Shown here: piece after piece, positions 53,854 through 64,000 of the stretch
Numbering within the stretch: position 1 is the first letter of the stretch
Layout of the letters: the number at the start of each line of letters is the position of its first letter
Source: Rhodospirillaceae bacterium
GTDB taxonomy: Bacteria > Pseudomonadota > Alphaproteobacteria > MPNO01 > UBA2964
Assembly: GCA_002709075.1 (NCBI GenBank)
Contig: PAPV01000009.1
Span: forward strand, 21,398-85,397
Length of the DNA: 64,000 nucleotides
Reading direction: 5' to 3'
The notes under the pieces: model-generated
The model's input: the letters and a program-made list of their open reading frames with translations, nothing else
The model's database searches: none
What the model was told of the DNA's origin: nothing
Made by a program: the position numbers and the translations under genes

Positions 53854-56800
53854 TTACATGTCGTTAATGCTGGCTATTCCTGGAAGAGATTCAATGGAAG
53901 CACGTAATTCTGCAGATATTTCGTATGTATCAGCAAGTGCAAGTTCTACTTTATCCGCTTCTCCTACATCCAGAATTAGCCGAATTCGACCTTTTCCCGA
54001 AGCACTATTTGTTATTGTTTTTTGCAGTTTAGTCAATGCTTCTTCAGTCTTGACATTAATTTTTATACCCGAACCTATTGACGCAAGTGCTTTATCCAAT
54101 TCTTTAATTTCAAGTACCGTTAGTCTCAATGCTCCACTAGCATCTGTGCGCGTCTCACAGGTAAATAACAGCGGCTTACCCGATCCAATCACCTCTCTCG
54201 ATTGGGCTAAGATTTCTGAGAATAGTGTTACTTCAAAAATACCATTAATTCCAGACACTTGAAGAAAGGCAAAGCGGTTACCCCGTGCAGACGTCCTCTC
54301 CTGCTTATGAATAACAACACCGGCTAGTTTTGAAGACCCTCCGACCGCATTCATAGAAAGTTGGTCAAAGGAAACGATGCCTAATTTCTTCAACGATTGA
54401 CCGTAAATATCTAAAGGATGCGCGGATAAATAAAAGCCAACAGCGTCAAATTCATACTTTAGCTTTTCCAATGGAGACCAATCGTTTATATCTGTATCTT
54501 TTTCTCCATCCTCTAATATTGAAATACCGCCTTCAAACAAATTTTCTTGAGTACTATCCTTTTCTCTTTCCGCGGCATTAGCGGTCTTTATCAGTTTATC
54601 CACCTCATTAAACAACTGCCGTCGATTAGGTTTTAAACAGTCGAGCGCTCCAGCTAATATGAGATTTTCTAACATACGCTTGTTTGCTGCACGAGCACCC
54701 AGTCGTTCAACAAAGTCAAAAGGAGAGGCATAAGATCCATTTTTTTTTCGATTCTCAACCAAAGCTTGCATTGCTTGCAAACCAACATTTTTTATGGCAG
54801 TGAGCGCATACCGAATTGCAACACTTTTGCCATTAACGTGTTCTACACTGAATACATCCTGAGAAAAATTGATGTGGGGTGGAAGCAAGTCTATAGCCAA
54901 TCTCTCCAATTCTTGTCGGAAAATACTAAGTTTCTCTGTGTTTCCAAGATCCAATGTCATCGATGCTGCAAAAAACTCTACTGGATGGTTGGCCTTCAAC
55001 CAAGCTGTTTGGTATGCAAGCAACGCATAAGCTGCTGCATGCGATTTATTGAATCCATAGCCAGCAAATTTGTCGACTTGTTGAAAAATTCGTTCTGCTT
55101 GATCCCTAGCCACTCCTCGTTCTACCGCTCCGTCCACAAAACTTTGTCGCTGCGCTTCCATTTCAGATTTTATTTTTTTGCCCATAGCTCGCCGGAGCAA
55201 GTCAGCCGAACCCAAAGAAAATCCTGAGAGCTTTTGTGCAATCTGCATTACCTGCTCTTGATAAATCATTACACCAAATGTTTCTTGCAAAATATCCTGT
55301 AATTGAGGATGTAAATAATCAGGTTTCTCTGTACCGTGCTTGCAAGCAATATAACGCGGGATATTGTCCATTGGCCCCGGGCGATAAAGCGCCACCAACG
55401 CAATGATATCCTCAAATTTATCTGGTCTCAACTGACGCAACACGTCACGCATTCCAGAGCTTTCTAGCTGAAAAACACCAACAGTTTCGCCTGAACTAAG
55501 CATTTTGAATGTTATCTCATCATCCAGAGGTAAATCAGAAAGTGTAACATCAATATTTTTTTCTCGAAGCAAACCAACTGCTCGTTCAAGAACTGTCAAA
55601 GTTTTCAACCCAAGAAAATCAAATTTCACCAAGCCGGCGGCTTCCGCGTATTTCATCGAAAACTGTGTAGCGGCCATGTCAGAACGCGGGTCACGATATA
55701 GAGGCACTAACTTATCCAAGGGGCGATCTCCAATAACCACTCCTGCAGCATGGGTAGACGCATGCCTGTAGAGGCCCTCCAATTTCATACCTATATCTAA
55801 AAGTTGCTCGACCTGTTCATCTTCCTCACGCAATCGGCACAATTCAGGTTCTTCTTTAAGGGCCTGCTCTAATGTTGGTGGTTTTGCAGGATTAAATGGA
55901 ATAAGTTTGCAAATTTTATCAACATATCCATAAGGAATACCCAACACCCGTCCTACATCACGCAGGACCGCCCGTGCCTGTAATTTTCCAAAAGTTATAA
56001 TTTGTGCAACCTTATTCGCTCCATATTTCTCTTGAACATATTTGATTACTTCATCGCGCCGTTCCTGACAAAAATCGATATCAAAATCAGGCATTGAAAC
56101 GCGCTCCGGATTTAAAAATCTCTCAAATAGCAATCCGAAACGCAGCGGATCCAAATCTGTAATTGTCAACGCCCAAGCGGTAACTGAACCGGCACCGGAT
56201 CCTCTACCTGGGCCAACTGGAATCTTTTGCTCCTTCGCCCACCGGATAAAATCTGCGACAATAAGAAAATATCCCGGAAATCCCATTTGAGTGATGGTAG
56301 AAAGCTCAAAATCAAGACGGTCGTGATAAACTTTTTTCTCCTCCTGTGATTTATTTAAAAGTCCTAATCGAGCATTGAGACCATTTTTGGCAAAAATCCG
56401 TAGTTCTTCTGTCTCATTCTTTCCTTCATGCAGCGGATAAACGGGTAAAATCGGAACATGCTCTTCAGGCATAAATGAACATCTTTGAGCAATTGTAACT
56501 GTATTATCAAGGGCTTCTGGTATGTCTTTAAATAACTTTTGCATCTCCTTGGGGCTACGGAAGCAGTGAGAAGGTGTTAAACGACGGCGTTCACTAGTAG
56601 CAACATGGACGCTCTGAGCGATACAAAGAAGTGCATCATGGGCCTCGTACATTGACTCATCAGAGAAGTAACAGTTGTTGGTTGCTACAAGCGGTATTTC
56701 ATATAGGTAAGCTAATTCTATTAATTGTTCTTCTAAAAGGTACTCGTTTTCCACCCCATGCCGCATTAGCTCGATGTATAATCTGTCGGTGAAAAGCTCT

Positions 56801-57312
56801 TTTAACTGCTCTAATTTTTCTATAGCTTTTTCATTTTTTCGTTGTTCAAGAAGACGATTTATTGATCCACATGGTCCTCCGGTTAGAGCAATCAGGCCTG
56901 ACGTGTTGCCAATTAACCAGTCCATTTGGATTCGGGGATGTTCTCCCGTTGGTGTCTGAAGATAAGCCTTACTCGCAAGTGAAATCAGGTTTTCATACCC
57001 GGTGCGATTTTGAACTAGCAACACTAATTGATCATATTCAGAATAAAAATCCCTCGCGGGTTTCTTCTGCACTTGAGGATTTACTCCCTCCCGCACAACG
57101 GACAATTCACACCCAATTATCGGTTGAACACCATTTTTTCTTGCAGTAATTGCGAATTCCAAAGCACCAAACAAATTACCATTGTCAGTAATCGCAACAG
57201 CAGGCATTTTGAATTCTTTTGTTAAATCAATTAATTGAGGGATTTTTAAAGCACCCTCTGATAAGGAATATGCAGAATGCACTCGCAAATGTACGAAATT
57301 AGAATGTGGCAT
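53854..57312 (-). CDS. dnaE: DNA polymerase III alpha subunit (DnaE1 type)
   Basis: 1152 aa; PHP FVHLRVHSAYSLSEGAL, polymerase GPGRGSGAGSV and PDFDIDFCQERR. Confidence 0.96.
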   Translation of the reverse strand: MPHSNFVHLRVHSAYSLSEGALKIPQLIDLTKEFKMPAVAITDNGNLFGALEFAITARKNGVQPIIGCELSVVREGVNPQVQKKPARDFYSEYDQLVLLVQNRTGYENLISLASKAYLQTPTGEHPRIQMDWLIGNTSGLIALTGGPCGSINRLLEQRKNEKAIEKLEQLKELFTDRLYIELMRHGVENEYLLEEQLIELAYLYEIPLVATNNCYFSDESMYEAHDALLCIAQSVHVATSERRRLTPSHCFRSPKEMQKLFKDIPEALDNTVTIAQRCSFMPEEHVPILPVYPLHEGKNETEELRIFAKNGLNARLGLLNKSQEEKKVYHDRLDFELSTITQMGFPGYFLIVADFIRWAKEQKIPVGPGRGSGAGSVTAWALTITDLDPLRFGLLFERFLNPERVSMPDFDIDFCQERRDEVIKYVQEKYGANKVAQIITFGKLQARAVLRDVGRVLGIPYGYVDKICKLIPFNPAKPPTLEQALKEEPELCRLREEDEQVEQLLDIGMKLEGLYRHASTHAAGVVIGDRPLDKLVPLYRDPRSDMAATQFSMKYAEAAGLVKFDFLGLKTLTVLERAVGLLREKNIDVTLSDLPLDDEITFKMLSSGETVGVFQLESSGMRDVLRQLRPDKFEDIIALVALYRPGPMDNIPRYIACKHGTEKPDYLHPQLQDILQETFGVMIYQEQVMQIAQKLSGFSLGSADLLRRAMGKKIKSEMEAQRQSFVDGAVERGVARDQAERIFQQVDKFAGYGFNKSHAAAYALLAYQTAWLKANHPVEFFAASMTLDLGNTEKLSIFRQELERLAIDLLPPHINFSQDVFSVEHVNGKSVAIRYALTAIKNVGLQAMQALVENRKKNGSYASPFDFVERLGARAANKRMLENLILAGALDCLKPNRRQLFNEVDKLIKTANAAEREKDSTQENLFEGGISILEDGEKDTDINDWSPLEKLKYEFDAVGFYLSAHPLDIYGQSLKKLGIVSFDQLSMNAVGGSSKLAGVVIHKQERTSARGNRFAFLQVSGINGIFEVTLFSEILAQSREVIGSGKPLLFTCETRTDASGALRLTVLEIKELDKALASIGSGIKINVKTEEALTKLQKTITNSASGKGRIRLILDVGEADKVELALADTYEISAELRASIESLPGIASINDM

Positions 57313-57346
57313 TGTCTAACAAAACCATCTTAAATTTGTAAAAGAA

Positions 57347-57361
57347 GAACAATTCAAGAAC
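57347..57361 (-). promoter_or_regulatory. Candidate LexA operator GTTC-N7-GTTC upstream of dnaE
   Basis: + strand GAAC-AATTCAA-GAAC; minus strand GTTCTTGAATTGTTC; 35 bp upstream of dnaE ATG. Confidence 0.45.
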
Positions 57362-57528
57362 TCACTAAATAATACTCCTAAAAGCGACGAGACCCACTAC
57401 ATTTTGCGCTTAAGGTTTAAATAAAAAAGAAAACATTTTAGTTTACATAAAAAGAACGAATCGTTAACACATTTTATAAAATAGCTTAACTGTGAACGTG
57501 AAAATTAGGGAATTCTTCGAATTATTAA

Positions 57529-58209
57529 CTAAACTAGTTTTCCGTCTTGTAGTTTCACCGTTCTATCCATTTTAGTAGCCAATTCAATATTATGAGTAGC
57601 TATTAATGCTGCGGCACCTGAATTTTTTACCGTATCTTTAAAAACACCAAATATCTTTAACGCTGTTTCCTCATCAAGGTTACCTGTTGGCTCATCTGCC
57701 AGTAAAATTTTAGGACTGTTAGAAAGAGCGCGAACGATAGCCACACGCTGTTGTTCTCCACCAGAGAGTTCTGAAGGCATATGAGCAGCACGCTCAACGA
57801 GTTCAACATTGGATAGAAGTTCAAAAGCTGTATTGCGTGCAATTTTTCTATCTTTGCCTGCTAACATTTGCGGTAAAATAATATTTTCTAGCGCAGTAAA
57901 TTCTGGTAACAAATGATGAAATTGATAAACAAACCCGAGGTGACTGAGACGAAGCGCGGTTCTTGCATTATCATTAATCTCACTGCAGGCTTGCCCGTTC
58001 AAAAATACTTTTCCAGCGTGCGGTTTTTCTAACAAACCAGCAATATGTAGCAAAGTTGATTTTCCTGACCCTGATGGCCCCAACAACCCCACAATTTCTC
58101 CGGACTCAATTGATAAATCAACACCCCGCAACACATCCAATTTCTTATCGCCCTGTTGAAATGAATGTGAGATACAATCAAGCTGCAGGATCGATGTTTT
58201 TTCACTCAT
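57529..58209 (-). CDS. lolD: Lipoprotein-releasing ABC transporter ATP-binding protein LolD
   Basis: [44 protein letters not shown]. Confidence 0.94.
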   Translation of the reverse strand: MSEKTSILQLDCISHSFQQGDKKLDVLRGVDLSIESGEIVGLLGPSGSGKSTLLHIAGLLEKPHAGKVFLNGQACSEINDNARTALRLSHLGFVYQFHHLLPEFTALENIILPQMLAGKDRKIARNTAFELLSNVELVERAAHMPSELSGGEQQRVAIVRALSNSPKILLADEPTGNLDEETALKIFGVFKDTVKNSGAAALIATHNIELATKMDRTVKLQDGKLV

Positions 58210-59455
58210 ATCGAAGAGCCATCACTGGATCAAGTTTTGCTGCTCTCCAGGCAGGATAAATTGTTGCCAGGAAACTTAGTCCTAATGCCAATGCGATCAC
58301 CATTGCTACCTCTCCAGCATCAACCTTTGCTGGCAATTTAGAAAGAAAATAGATTTCCGCCGCAAAAATCTCTGACCCAGATAATTTTTCAATCAATTGG
58401 CGTATGGTTTCAATATTTAGCGCAAACACTAAACCTATTACAGACCCTGTAGCAGTACCAATTAATCCGACCGACATACCAGACAATAAAAAAACACGCG
58501 TTACCGCACCCTTAGTTGCACCGATAGTTCTAAGGATAGCGATATCTCTTCCCTTATCTTTTACCAACATAATGAGACCGGATATTATATTAAAAGCAGC
58601 TACAACTATAATAAGAGTTAAAATCAAAAACATAACATTTCGTTCAACCTGTATGGCATTAAAAAACCCAGAATTTGCATTCTGCCAGTCCAACAGGCGT
58701 AATTGAATATCAGAAACTTTCTTGATAGCTAAACTCTTCGCTGCAATCTCATCCGGGTCATTTAGCATTACCTCAAGCGTCGAGACGGTTCCAGGCTGAT
58801 AGTTAAAAAATTTCCTTGCAGTGTTTAGTGGAATGTAAATAAATCTAGAGTCGTACTCAAACATTCCAATTTCAAAAGTGGCGGCAACAAAAAAACGCTT
58901 TATCCTTGGAAGTGTTCCAAAAGCAGTTTGTCGCCCAGTGGGTGCAACTAAAGAAAAAGCATCTCCTATTTGGAGACCATACCGTGCAGCAAAACGAGTG
59001 CCCACTATAGCTGCACCTCCCTTATACAAATTATTAACACTACCATTTTCTATATTATCAACTAAAATCTTGTGTTTTTTTAAATCTTTTGCTCGGATAC
59101 CTCTTATCAACACTCCAGCAGCCTCACCTCTCACCGTTGCCATTGCCTGCCCTTCAATTATAGGGGTGACACGAGAAACCCCGGGAATGTTTTGAATATT
59201 CTTAGCTATTTTATCAAAATCCTCTAGCCCTCGGTCTAAAGCAGCGGAGATCCCTATATGGCCATTAAGCCCCAAGATTCTATTAAGCAACTCTGCTCTA
59301 AACCCATTCATTACCGACATAACAATAATTAATGTTGCAACACCAAGTGCTATGCCAATCAAACTGAAACCTGCTATAATAGAAACAAAGCCATCTCGCC
59401 GTCGCGACCTCAAATAACGCATCGCGATCATTCTTTCGAAAGCACAAAAGATCAT
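58202..59455 (-). CDS. Lipoprotein-releasing ABC transporter permease (LolC/LolE family)
   Basis: [40 protein letters not shown]; MacB/FtsX-like permease; overlaps lolD. Confidence 0.93.
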   Translation of the reverse strand: MIFCAFERMIAMRYLRSRRRDGFVSIIAGFSLIGIALGVATLIIVMSVMNGFRAELLNRILGLNGHIGISAALDRGLEDFDKIAKNIQNIPGVSRVTPIIEGQAMATVRGEAAGVLIRGIRAKDLKKHKILVDNIENGSVNNLYKGGAAIVGTRFAARYGLQIGDAFSLVAPTGRQTAFGTLPRIKRFFVAATFEIGMFEYDSRFIYIPLNTARKFFNYQPGTVSTLEVMLNDPDEIAAKSLAIKKVSDIQLRLLDWQNANSGFFNAIQVERNVMFLILTLIIVVAAFNIISGLIMLVKDKGRDIAILRTIGATKGAVTRVFLLSGMSVGLIGTATGSVIGLVFALNIETIRQLIEKLSGSEIFAAEIYFLSKLPAKVDAGEVAMVIALALGLSFLATIYPAWRAAKLDPVMALRYE

Positions 59456-60768
59456 GTGCTAGAAATCCTTGTCAGAGCGTTTTCGATGGAAAGTTCTAGA
59501 TGTTCTCCGGTGCAGCGTCGTTTCAATTCAACTTTGCCATCTTTAAGTCCTTTGGGACCAACAATTATCTGCCAAGGCAGACCAATGAGATCCATTTCCG
59601 CGAACTTTCCTCCTGCACGCTCATTTCTATCGTCATAGAGGGTTTCAATACCTGCATCTCGCAACTTGATGTAAATATTTTCACATTCCCTGTCACAGTC
59701 ATTATTGCTAACTGCAACATTGATTAAGCCAACGGAAAATGGTGCAATAGTATCTGGCCAGATTATTCCGAATTCGTCGTGCGAGGCTTCAATTATCGCT
59801 CCCACAAGGCGAGAAACACCAATTCCATAAGAACCCATCTCTAGAATGACTTTATTTCCTTCTGGACCTGTAACTGTAGCACCCATCGCAAGGGAATATT
59901 TTTTTCCAAAATAGAAAATATGTCCTACTTCAATCCCTCGAGCAGACAGAATGTTACTACCCAATTCTTCATTTTTGTTCGGGTCATGCAATTCCTTGGT
60001 AGCTGCATAAGGATGAGTCCATTTTGAAAAACATTCCTCAAGAGCAGTTTCGTTCAAGTCTCCAATAAATGGTGTTTCAAAAGTCAAAAAATTCTTGTCA
60101 TAAAAAACTTCACTTTCACCAGTTTCGGCTAAAATGATGAACTCGTGGCTTAAGTCACCACCAATTGGCCCAGTATCAGCTCGCATTGGTATTGCTTTAA
60201 GACCCATACGGCCAAATGTTCGCAGATAACTCATGAACATAAGATTGTATGAACGTTTTGCACTTTGATAATTTAAATCGAATGAATAAGCATCCTTCAT
60301 AAGAAATTCCCGCCCACGCATTACACCAAAACGCGGTCTAACTTCATCCCGAAATTTCCATTGAATTTGATATAGCACCCTGGGAAGATCCCTGTAAGAG
60401 GAAATTGCATCACGAAATATTTCAGTGATTTGTTCTTCATTAGTGGGGCCATAGAGCAAGTCCCGATCGTGACGATCTTTTATTCGCAACATTTCACGCC
60501 CATATCCGTCAAAGCGACCACTCTCCCGCCATAAGTCGGCAGATTGAATAGTTGGCATTAACATCTCGAGACACCCCACCGCATTTTGTTCTTCTCTTAT
60601 GATATTCTCAATGCGTTGAAGCACCCTGTAACCCAGTGGTAGCCATGAATAAATGCCTGCACTGGCTTGCCTAACCATTCCAGCTCGTAACATCAACCTG
60701 TGGGAAACAATTTGAGCCTCTGCCGGATTTTCTCTCAGCGTTGGCAGAAAAAAACTAGTTCGGCGCAT
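59452..60768 (-). CDS. proS: Prolyl-tRNA synthetase (short form, no INS editing domain)
   Basis: 438 aa; class II motifs; [25 protein letters not shown]. Confidence 0.95.
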   Translation of the reverse strand: MRRTSFFLPTLRENPAEAQIVSHRLMLRAGMVRQASAGIYSWLPLGYRVLQRIENIIREEQNAVGCLEMLMPTIQSADLWRESGRFDGYGREMLRIKDRHDRDLLYGPTNEEQITEIFRDAISSYRDLPRVLYQIQWKFRDEVRPRFGVMRGREFLMKDAYSFDLNYQSAKRSYNLMFMSYLRTFGRMGLKAIPMRADTGPIGGDLSHEFIILAETGESEVFYDKNFLTFETPFIGDLNETALEECFSKWTHPYAATKELHDPNKNEELGSNILSARGIEVGHIFYFGKKYSLAMGATVTGPEGNKVILEMGSYGIGVSRLVGAIIEASHDEFGIIWPDTIAPFSVGLINVAVSNNDCDRECENIYIKLRDAGIETLYDDRNERAGGKFAEMDLIGLPWQIIVGPKGLKDGKVELKRRCTGEHLELSIENALTRISST

Positions 60769-60862
60769 AAATTCTTACTCAGATTTGTTAAACTTTAAAG
60801 AACAAGATAAAACCTAACAGGTTGACAATTTAGTTGTTGATAACGCTGCCTTGAGACGCAAA

Positions 60863-60905
60863 TTTGTTACTACCTTTAACATAAATGTGAAAAAGTGGTA
60901 GCAAA
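60863..60905 (+). promoter_or_regulatory. Imperfect 15-bp hairpin in the proS/permease divergent region
   Basis: TTTGTTACTACCTTT (60863-60877) pairs with AAAAGTGGTAGCAAA (60891-60905) with two G.U wobbles and one C/A mismatch as + strand RNA; 13-nt loop. Confidence 0.45.
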
Positions 60906-61035
60906 ACATAATTTTAATATATTTTATACAGAAAAACTTCGATCAGAATTTTAAAATATGAAGCATGATTCGTATCGATGTGCGAATATCTAAATTGGAT
61001 AAACATCTATTGATTTCTTTGATGGGGAGTAAAAT

Positions 61036-62337
61036 ATGCTGGAAAAATTCTTTCATTTAAAAGAGCACAATACAACAGTAAAGACTGAAGTTTTTGCCGG
61101 CCTTACAACATTTTTGACGATGGCTTACATCATTTTTGTTAATCCCGATATCATCTCCGCTGCGGGAATGGACAAAGGCGCTGTATTTGTAGCAACCTGT
61201 GTGGCTGCTGCTGTTGGCACACTAATAATGGGATTGTACGCAAATTACCCAATCGCAATGGCACCCGGTATGGGATTAAACGCTTTTTTCACCTTTGCCG
61301 TCGTAAAAGGCATGGGTGTAAGCTGGCAAATAGCATTAGCCGCTGTATTCGTGTCGGGTATATTGTTCTTATTATTGAGCATTCTTCCCGTCCGTGCATG
61401 GATAATAAATAGTATTCCCCGATCACAAAAACTTGCCATCGCCTCAGGCATCGGGTTATTTCTCGGGTTTATAGGGCTAAAAAGCGCTGGAATTGTAGTT
61501 GACCATCCAGCAACTTTGGTTTCGGTTGGAAATTTAACAAGTTTGCCTGTTGTTCTCGCAGTAATCGGTTTCATAGCAATGGTTGTGTTGGACTACAAAC
61601 GAGTGCCGGGTGCAATTATAATTGGCATACTCGGTGTGTCCATTATTGGTATGGCACTTGGCATTGCCAAATTACCGTCAGGTCTCATGGCAATACCACC
61701 AGATCCCTCCCCAACGTTTTTGCAACTGGACATTTCTGGCTTATTCCAACTAGCTGGTGCAACTATTGCCATACTTCTATTTAGTTTTTTACTTGTAGAC
61801 CTTTTTGACACTGCGGGCACCCTAATTGCTGTTGCCCATCAGGCAAAAATGCTAGACGAAAATGGTAATTTGCCGCGATTGGGCCCAGCCTTAGTAGCGG
61901 ATAGTTCTGCTACTGTTTTCGGTTCATTAATGGGCACCTCAACAACAACCAGCTATATAGAGAGCTCGTCTGGCGTTCGGGCGGGCGGGCGAACCGGATT
62001 AACTGCAGTTGTTGTTGCTATTTTGTTTCTTCTAGCGTTGTTTTTTGCTCCAATTGCGACATCCATACCCGGATTTGCAACTGCACCAGCAATTATATTT
62101 GTAGCATGTCTTATGGCGCGCGGACTTGCAGAAGTTGACTGGGAGGACATTACTGAGTATGCCCCTGCTGTAATAACAGCACTTTCAATGCCACTAACAT
62201 TTTCAATAGCAACAGGAATTGGTCTCGGATTTATTGCCTTTGTAGCTATCAAATTTTTATGCGGACGGTTCACTGAAATTTCAGCTGCCATGTGGCTTGT
62301 TTCCGCATGTTTCATGATATATTTCATAACGTCATGA
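61036..62337 (+). CDS. NCS2-family purine (adenine/guanine/hypoxanthine) permease, AzgA-like
   Basis: TEVFAGLTTFLTMAYIIFVNPDIISAAGMDKGAVF, APGMGLNAFFTF, DLFDTAGTLIAVA, GTSTTTSYIESSSGVRAGGRTGLTA. Confidence 0.92.
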   Translation: MLEKFFHLKEHNTTVKTEVFAGLTTFLTMAYIIFVNPDIISAAGMDKGAVFVATCVAAAVGTLIMGLYANYPIAMAPGMGLNAFFTFAVVKGMGVSWQIALAAVFVSGILFLLLSILPVRAWIINSIPRSQKLAIASGIGLFLGFIGLKSAGIVVDHPATLVSVGNLTSLPVVLAVIGFIAMVVLDYKRVPGAIIIGILGVSIIGMALGIAKLPSGLMAIPPDPSPTFLQLDISGLFQLAGATIAILLFSFLLVDLFDTAGTLIAVAHQAKMLDENGNLPRLGPALVADSSATVFGSLMGTSTTTSYIESSSGVRAGGRTGLTAVVVAILFLLALFFAPIATSIPGFATAPAIIFVACLMARGLAEVDWEDITEYAPAVITALSMPLTFSIATGIGLGFIAFVAIKFLCGRFTEISAAMWLVSACFMIYFITS

Positions 62338-62355
62338 TAGTTGTACAGGTTTTTT

Positions 62356-62364
62356 GGGGGGGGG
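62356..62364. repeat. Homopolymeric G9 tract
   Basis: ...GGTTTTTTGGGGGGGGGTGTCCC..., between convergent permease and DUF1467 genes. Confidence 0.9.
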
Positions 62365-62413
62365 TGTCCCTTAGTTGTCCACGAATTTGATTTCTTACCA
62401 AGCTCAGTTTCAA

Positions 62414-62662
62414 TTAATTTGGACGGAATGATATAATCTCTGAGTCAATTATCCAATATGTGACCCCCCAAAGACACAGAGATATTAAAGTTGAAAGGAT
62501 AACCTTCATCAAAAGATTTGGAGAAGTCGGTGCACCTGGTTCATGACCTGTTTCCGGCTTCTCACCTGTCTCATGTGGTGAACGAACACCCAATGGTAAA
62601 ACCATAAAAAATACTAACCACCATGTTATTACATATACAATAATTCCTGAAGTCACACCCAT
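62414..62662 (-). CDS. DUF1467-family small membrane protein
   Basis: 82 aa; VYVITWWLVFFMVLPLGVRSPHE...GAPTSPNLLMKVILSTLIS; adjacent to rnj. Confidence 0.85.
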   Translation of the reverse strand: MGVTSGIIVYVITWWLVFFMVLPLGVRSPHETGEKPETGHEPGAPTSPNLLMKVILSTLISLCLWGVTYWIIDSEIISFRPN

Positions 62663-62669
62663 AATTAAA

Positions 62670-64000
62670 TTAAATCCGTACTAAGTGAATTTGTATAATT
62701 GGACGCACGCCCCGTTCTTCCTTAAGCACCCGGCGTATAGTTCTACCAGCGGTTTTCTCCACTATTTTGTTGTTTTGACGAGAGCCCTGACGGAGATTAT
62801 TTACATCATACATTACTTCTTCGATCAAAATAGAGAGTAAATCGTCTTCTTTATCTCTTTTAATTTCCTGCAGCCCAGGTAAAGAAATCAATGGTTCATT
62901 AACTATGTTTCCATTCCCGTCCATGGAGATAGTGACAACTGCCATCCCACTGAGTGCCATTTGCCGGCGTGTTTTAATAATTGTACTTTCTACTGGTATT
63001 AACTCCCTTCCAAAAACCGCTTTACGTCCTGTCTTTACTTCTCCAACAATTTCTGCCGGGCCGGGATAAATTCTTAAAACCGAGCCGTTTTCAACCATCA
63101 ACGCGTCTGACACATTGTTATTTTTCGCAAATTTTACATGGGTTCGTAAATGACGTGTTTCGCCATGGATAGGCACCAAGAGTTTTGGTTTTAACCAATC
63201 GTAAATACAAGATAATTCATCTTGTGCGGGGTGGCCCGACACATGAACAAAAGACTCCTTCTCAGTTAATATCTCCACACCGCGAGCGGATAACTGATTT
63301 TTAAGACGACCAATAGCGCGCTCGTTGCCGGGAATTTCTTTAGAAGAAAAAATAACAGTATCACCTTTCTCGAGGAAAATATCACTATGGTTATTAGAGG
63401 CAATCCGGGATAATGCAGCCCGGGACTCGCCCTGACTTCCAGTCGCTACAATCAGCGAGCGCTCTCGGGGACAATAGCTTAATTCTTCCGGCACAAGAAA
63501 TTCGGGCACTTCCTTCAAATAACCACAGGAACGTGCGTTCTCTGCCATACTCCAAAGGGATCTTCCAACCAAACCCACGCTTCTCCCAGAATTTTTAGCA
63601 GCATAAACACAGGTTAATAAACGCGCGATATTTGAAGCAAAACAAGCCACCACAACCCGCTTTGAACAAGCACTTATTATTTTAGTTAAGTTATCTCTTA
63701 ATTTTCCTTCAGATTTAGAATGACCTGCAATTTCTGCGTTAGTGGAATCACACATTAAAGCAATTAAAGAGGTATCTCCTAGATCACGAAGTTTTTGTTC
63801 ATCGGTTTGAGACCCCACTAAAGGTCTGGGGTCAAGCTTCCAATCTGTCATATGCAATAAAGTTCCAACCGGGGTCTTTAGTGAAACTGCCTGTGTTTCT
63901 GGAATCGAGTGCGCCACGGAAATATACTTGAATTCAAACGGTCCAGCCTTTCCGCCGCCCCCACATGGAATTTCCCTAATTGGAACACATTCGATTAAGC
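62670..64000 (-). CDS. rnj: Ribonuclease J, truncated at its N-terminus by the window edge
   Basis: Frame stays open to 64000 (LIECVPIREIPCGGGGKAGPFEFKYISVAHSIPE...); MCDSTNA, VHVSGHPAQDELSCIYDWLKPKLLVPIHGETRHL. The M at 63917 in the ORF track is an internal GTG. Confidence 0.92.
   Translation of the reverse strand, partial: LIECVPIREIPCGGGGKAGPFEFKYISVAHSIPETQAVSLKTPVGTLLHMTDWKLDPRPLVGSQTDEQKLRDLGDTSLIALMCDSTNAEIAGHSKSEGKLRDNLTKIISACSKRVVVACFASNIARLLTCVYAAKNSGRSVGLVGRSLWSMAENARSCGYLKEVPEFLVPEELSYCPRERSLIVATGSQGESRAALSRIASNNHSDIFLEKGDTVIFSSKEIPGNERAIGRLKNQLSARGVEILTEKESFVHVSGHPAQDELSCIYDWLKPKLLVPIHGETRHLRTHVKFAKNNNVSDALMVENGSVLRIYPGPAEIVGEVKTGRKAVFGRELIPVESTIIKTRRQMALSGMAVVTISMDGNGNIVNEPLISLPGLQEIKRDKEDDLLSILIEEVMYDVNNLRQGSRQNNKIVEKTAGRTIRRVLKEERGVRPIIQIHLVRI

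Noticed and set aside
57485-57528. Small inverted repeat AATTC-TTC-GAATT near the 3' end of lolD
   Set aside because: Short AT-rich stem, expected by chance at this composition
59452-60768. ProS is short (438 aa) and lacks the INS editing domain
   Set aside because: Normal for alphaproteobacterial prolyl-tRNA synthetases
63917-63917. Apparent start of RNase J at 63917
   Set aside because: The frame stays open to the window end and encodes conserved-looking sequence upstream (KAGPFEFKYISVAHSIPE), so this is an internal GTG

Overview
This window is an almost gap-free stretch of core chromosome from an AT-rich alphaproteobacterium. Gene content and order (mazG-hflX-hfq-trkA-ntrXYCB-dusB, ispDF-pgpA-pncC, lipA-lpd-pdhCBA-ftsB-eno-kdsA-pyrG-secG-tpiA, ppiD-trpEGDC-moaC-moeA-lexA-gltX-gltA, lpxB-lpxI-lpxA-fabZ-skp-bamA-rseP-dxr-cdsA-uppS-frr-pyrH-tsf-rpsB-dnaE-lolD-lolC/E-proS, rnj) resemble Rhodospirillales-like genomes from memory; the exact lineage is inference. 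About 59 protein-coding genes are supported, two of them truncated by the window edges (mazG on the left, rnj on the right). I saw no tRNA, rRNA, CRISPR array, transposase, phage gene or defence system, and I do not see a convincing undescribed multi-gene system. The best second-look items are: (1) a PDH E2 with two tandem E3/E1-binding (PSBD) domains next to a lipoyl-bearing E1-beta; (2) a perfect alphaproteobacterial LexA-type motif (GAAC-N7-GAAC) 35 bp upstream of the replicative dnaE; (3) no lpxD at its usual place between bamA/skp and fabZ; (4) a long imperfect hairpin with G.U pairs specific to the + strand in the proS/purine-permease divergent region; (5) an rpsB leader hairpin; (6) a GANTC-containing palindrome in front of ftsB; (7) a Glu-to-Val change in the conserved RTSGE motif of UppS. 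Everything was read by eye, with no database searches.
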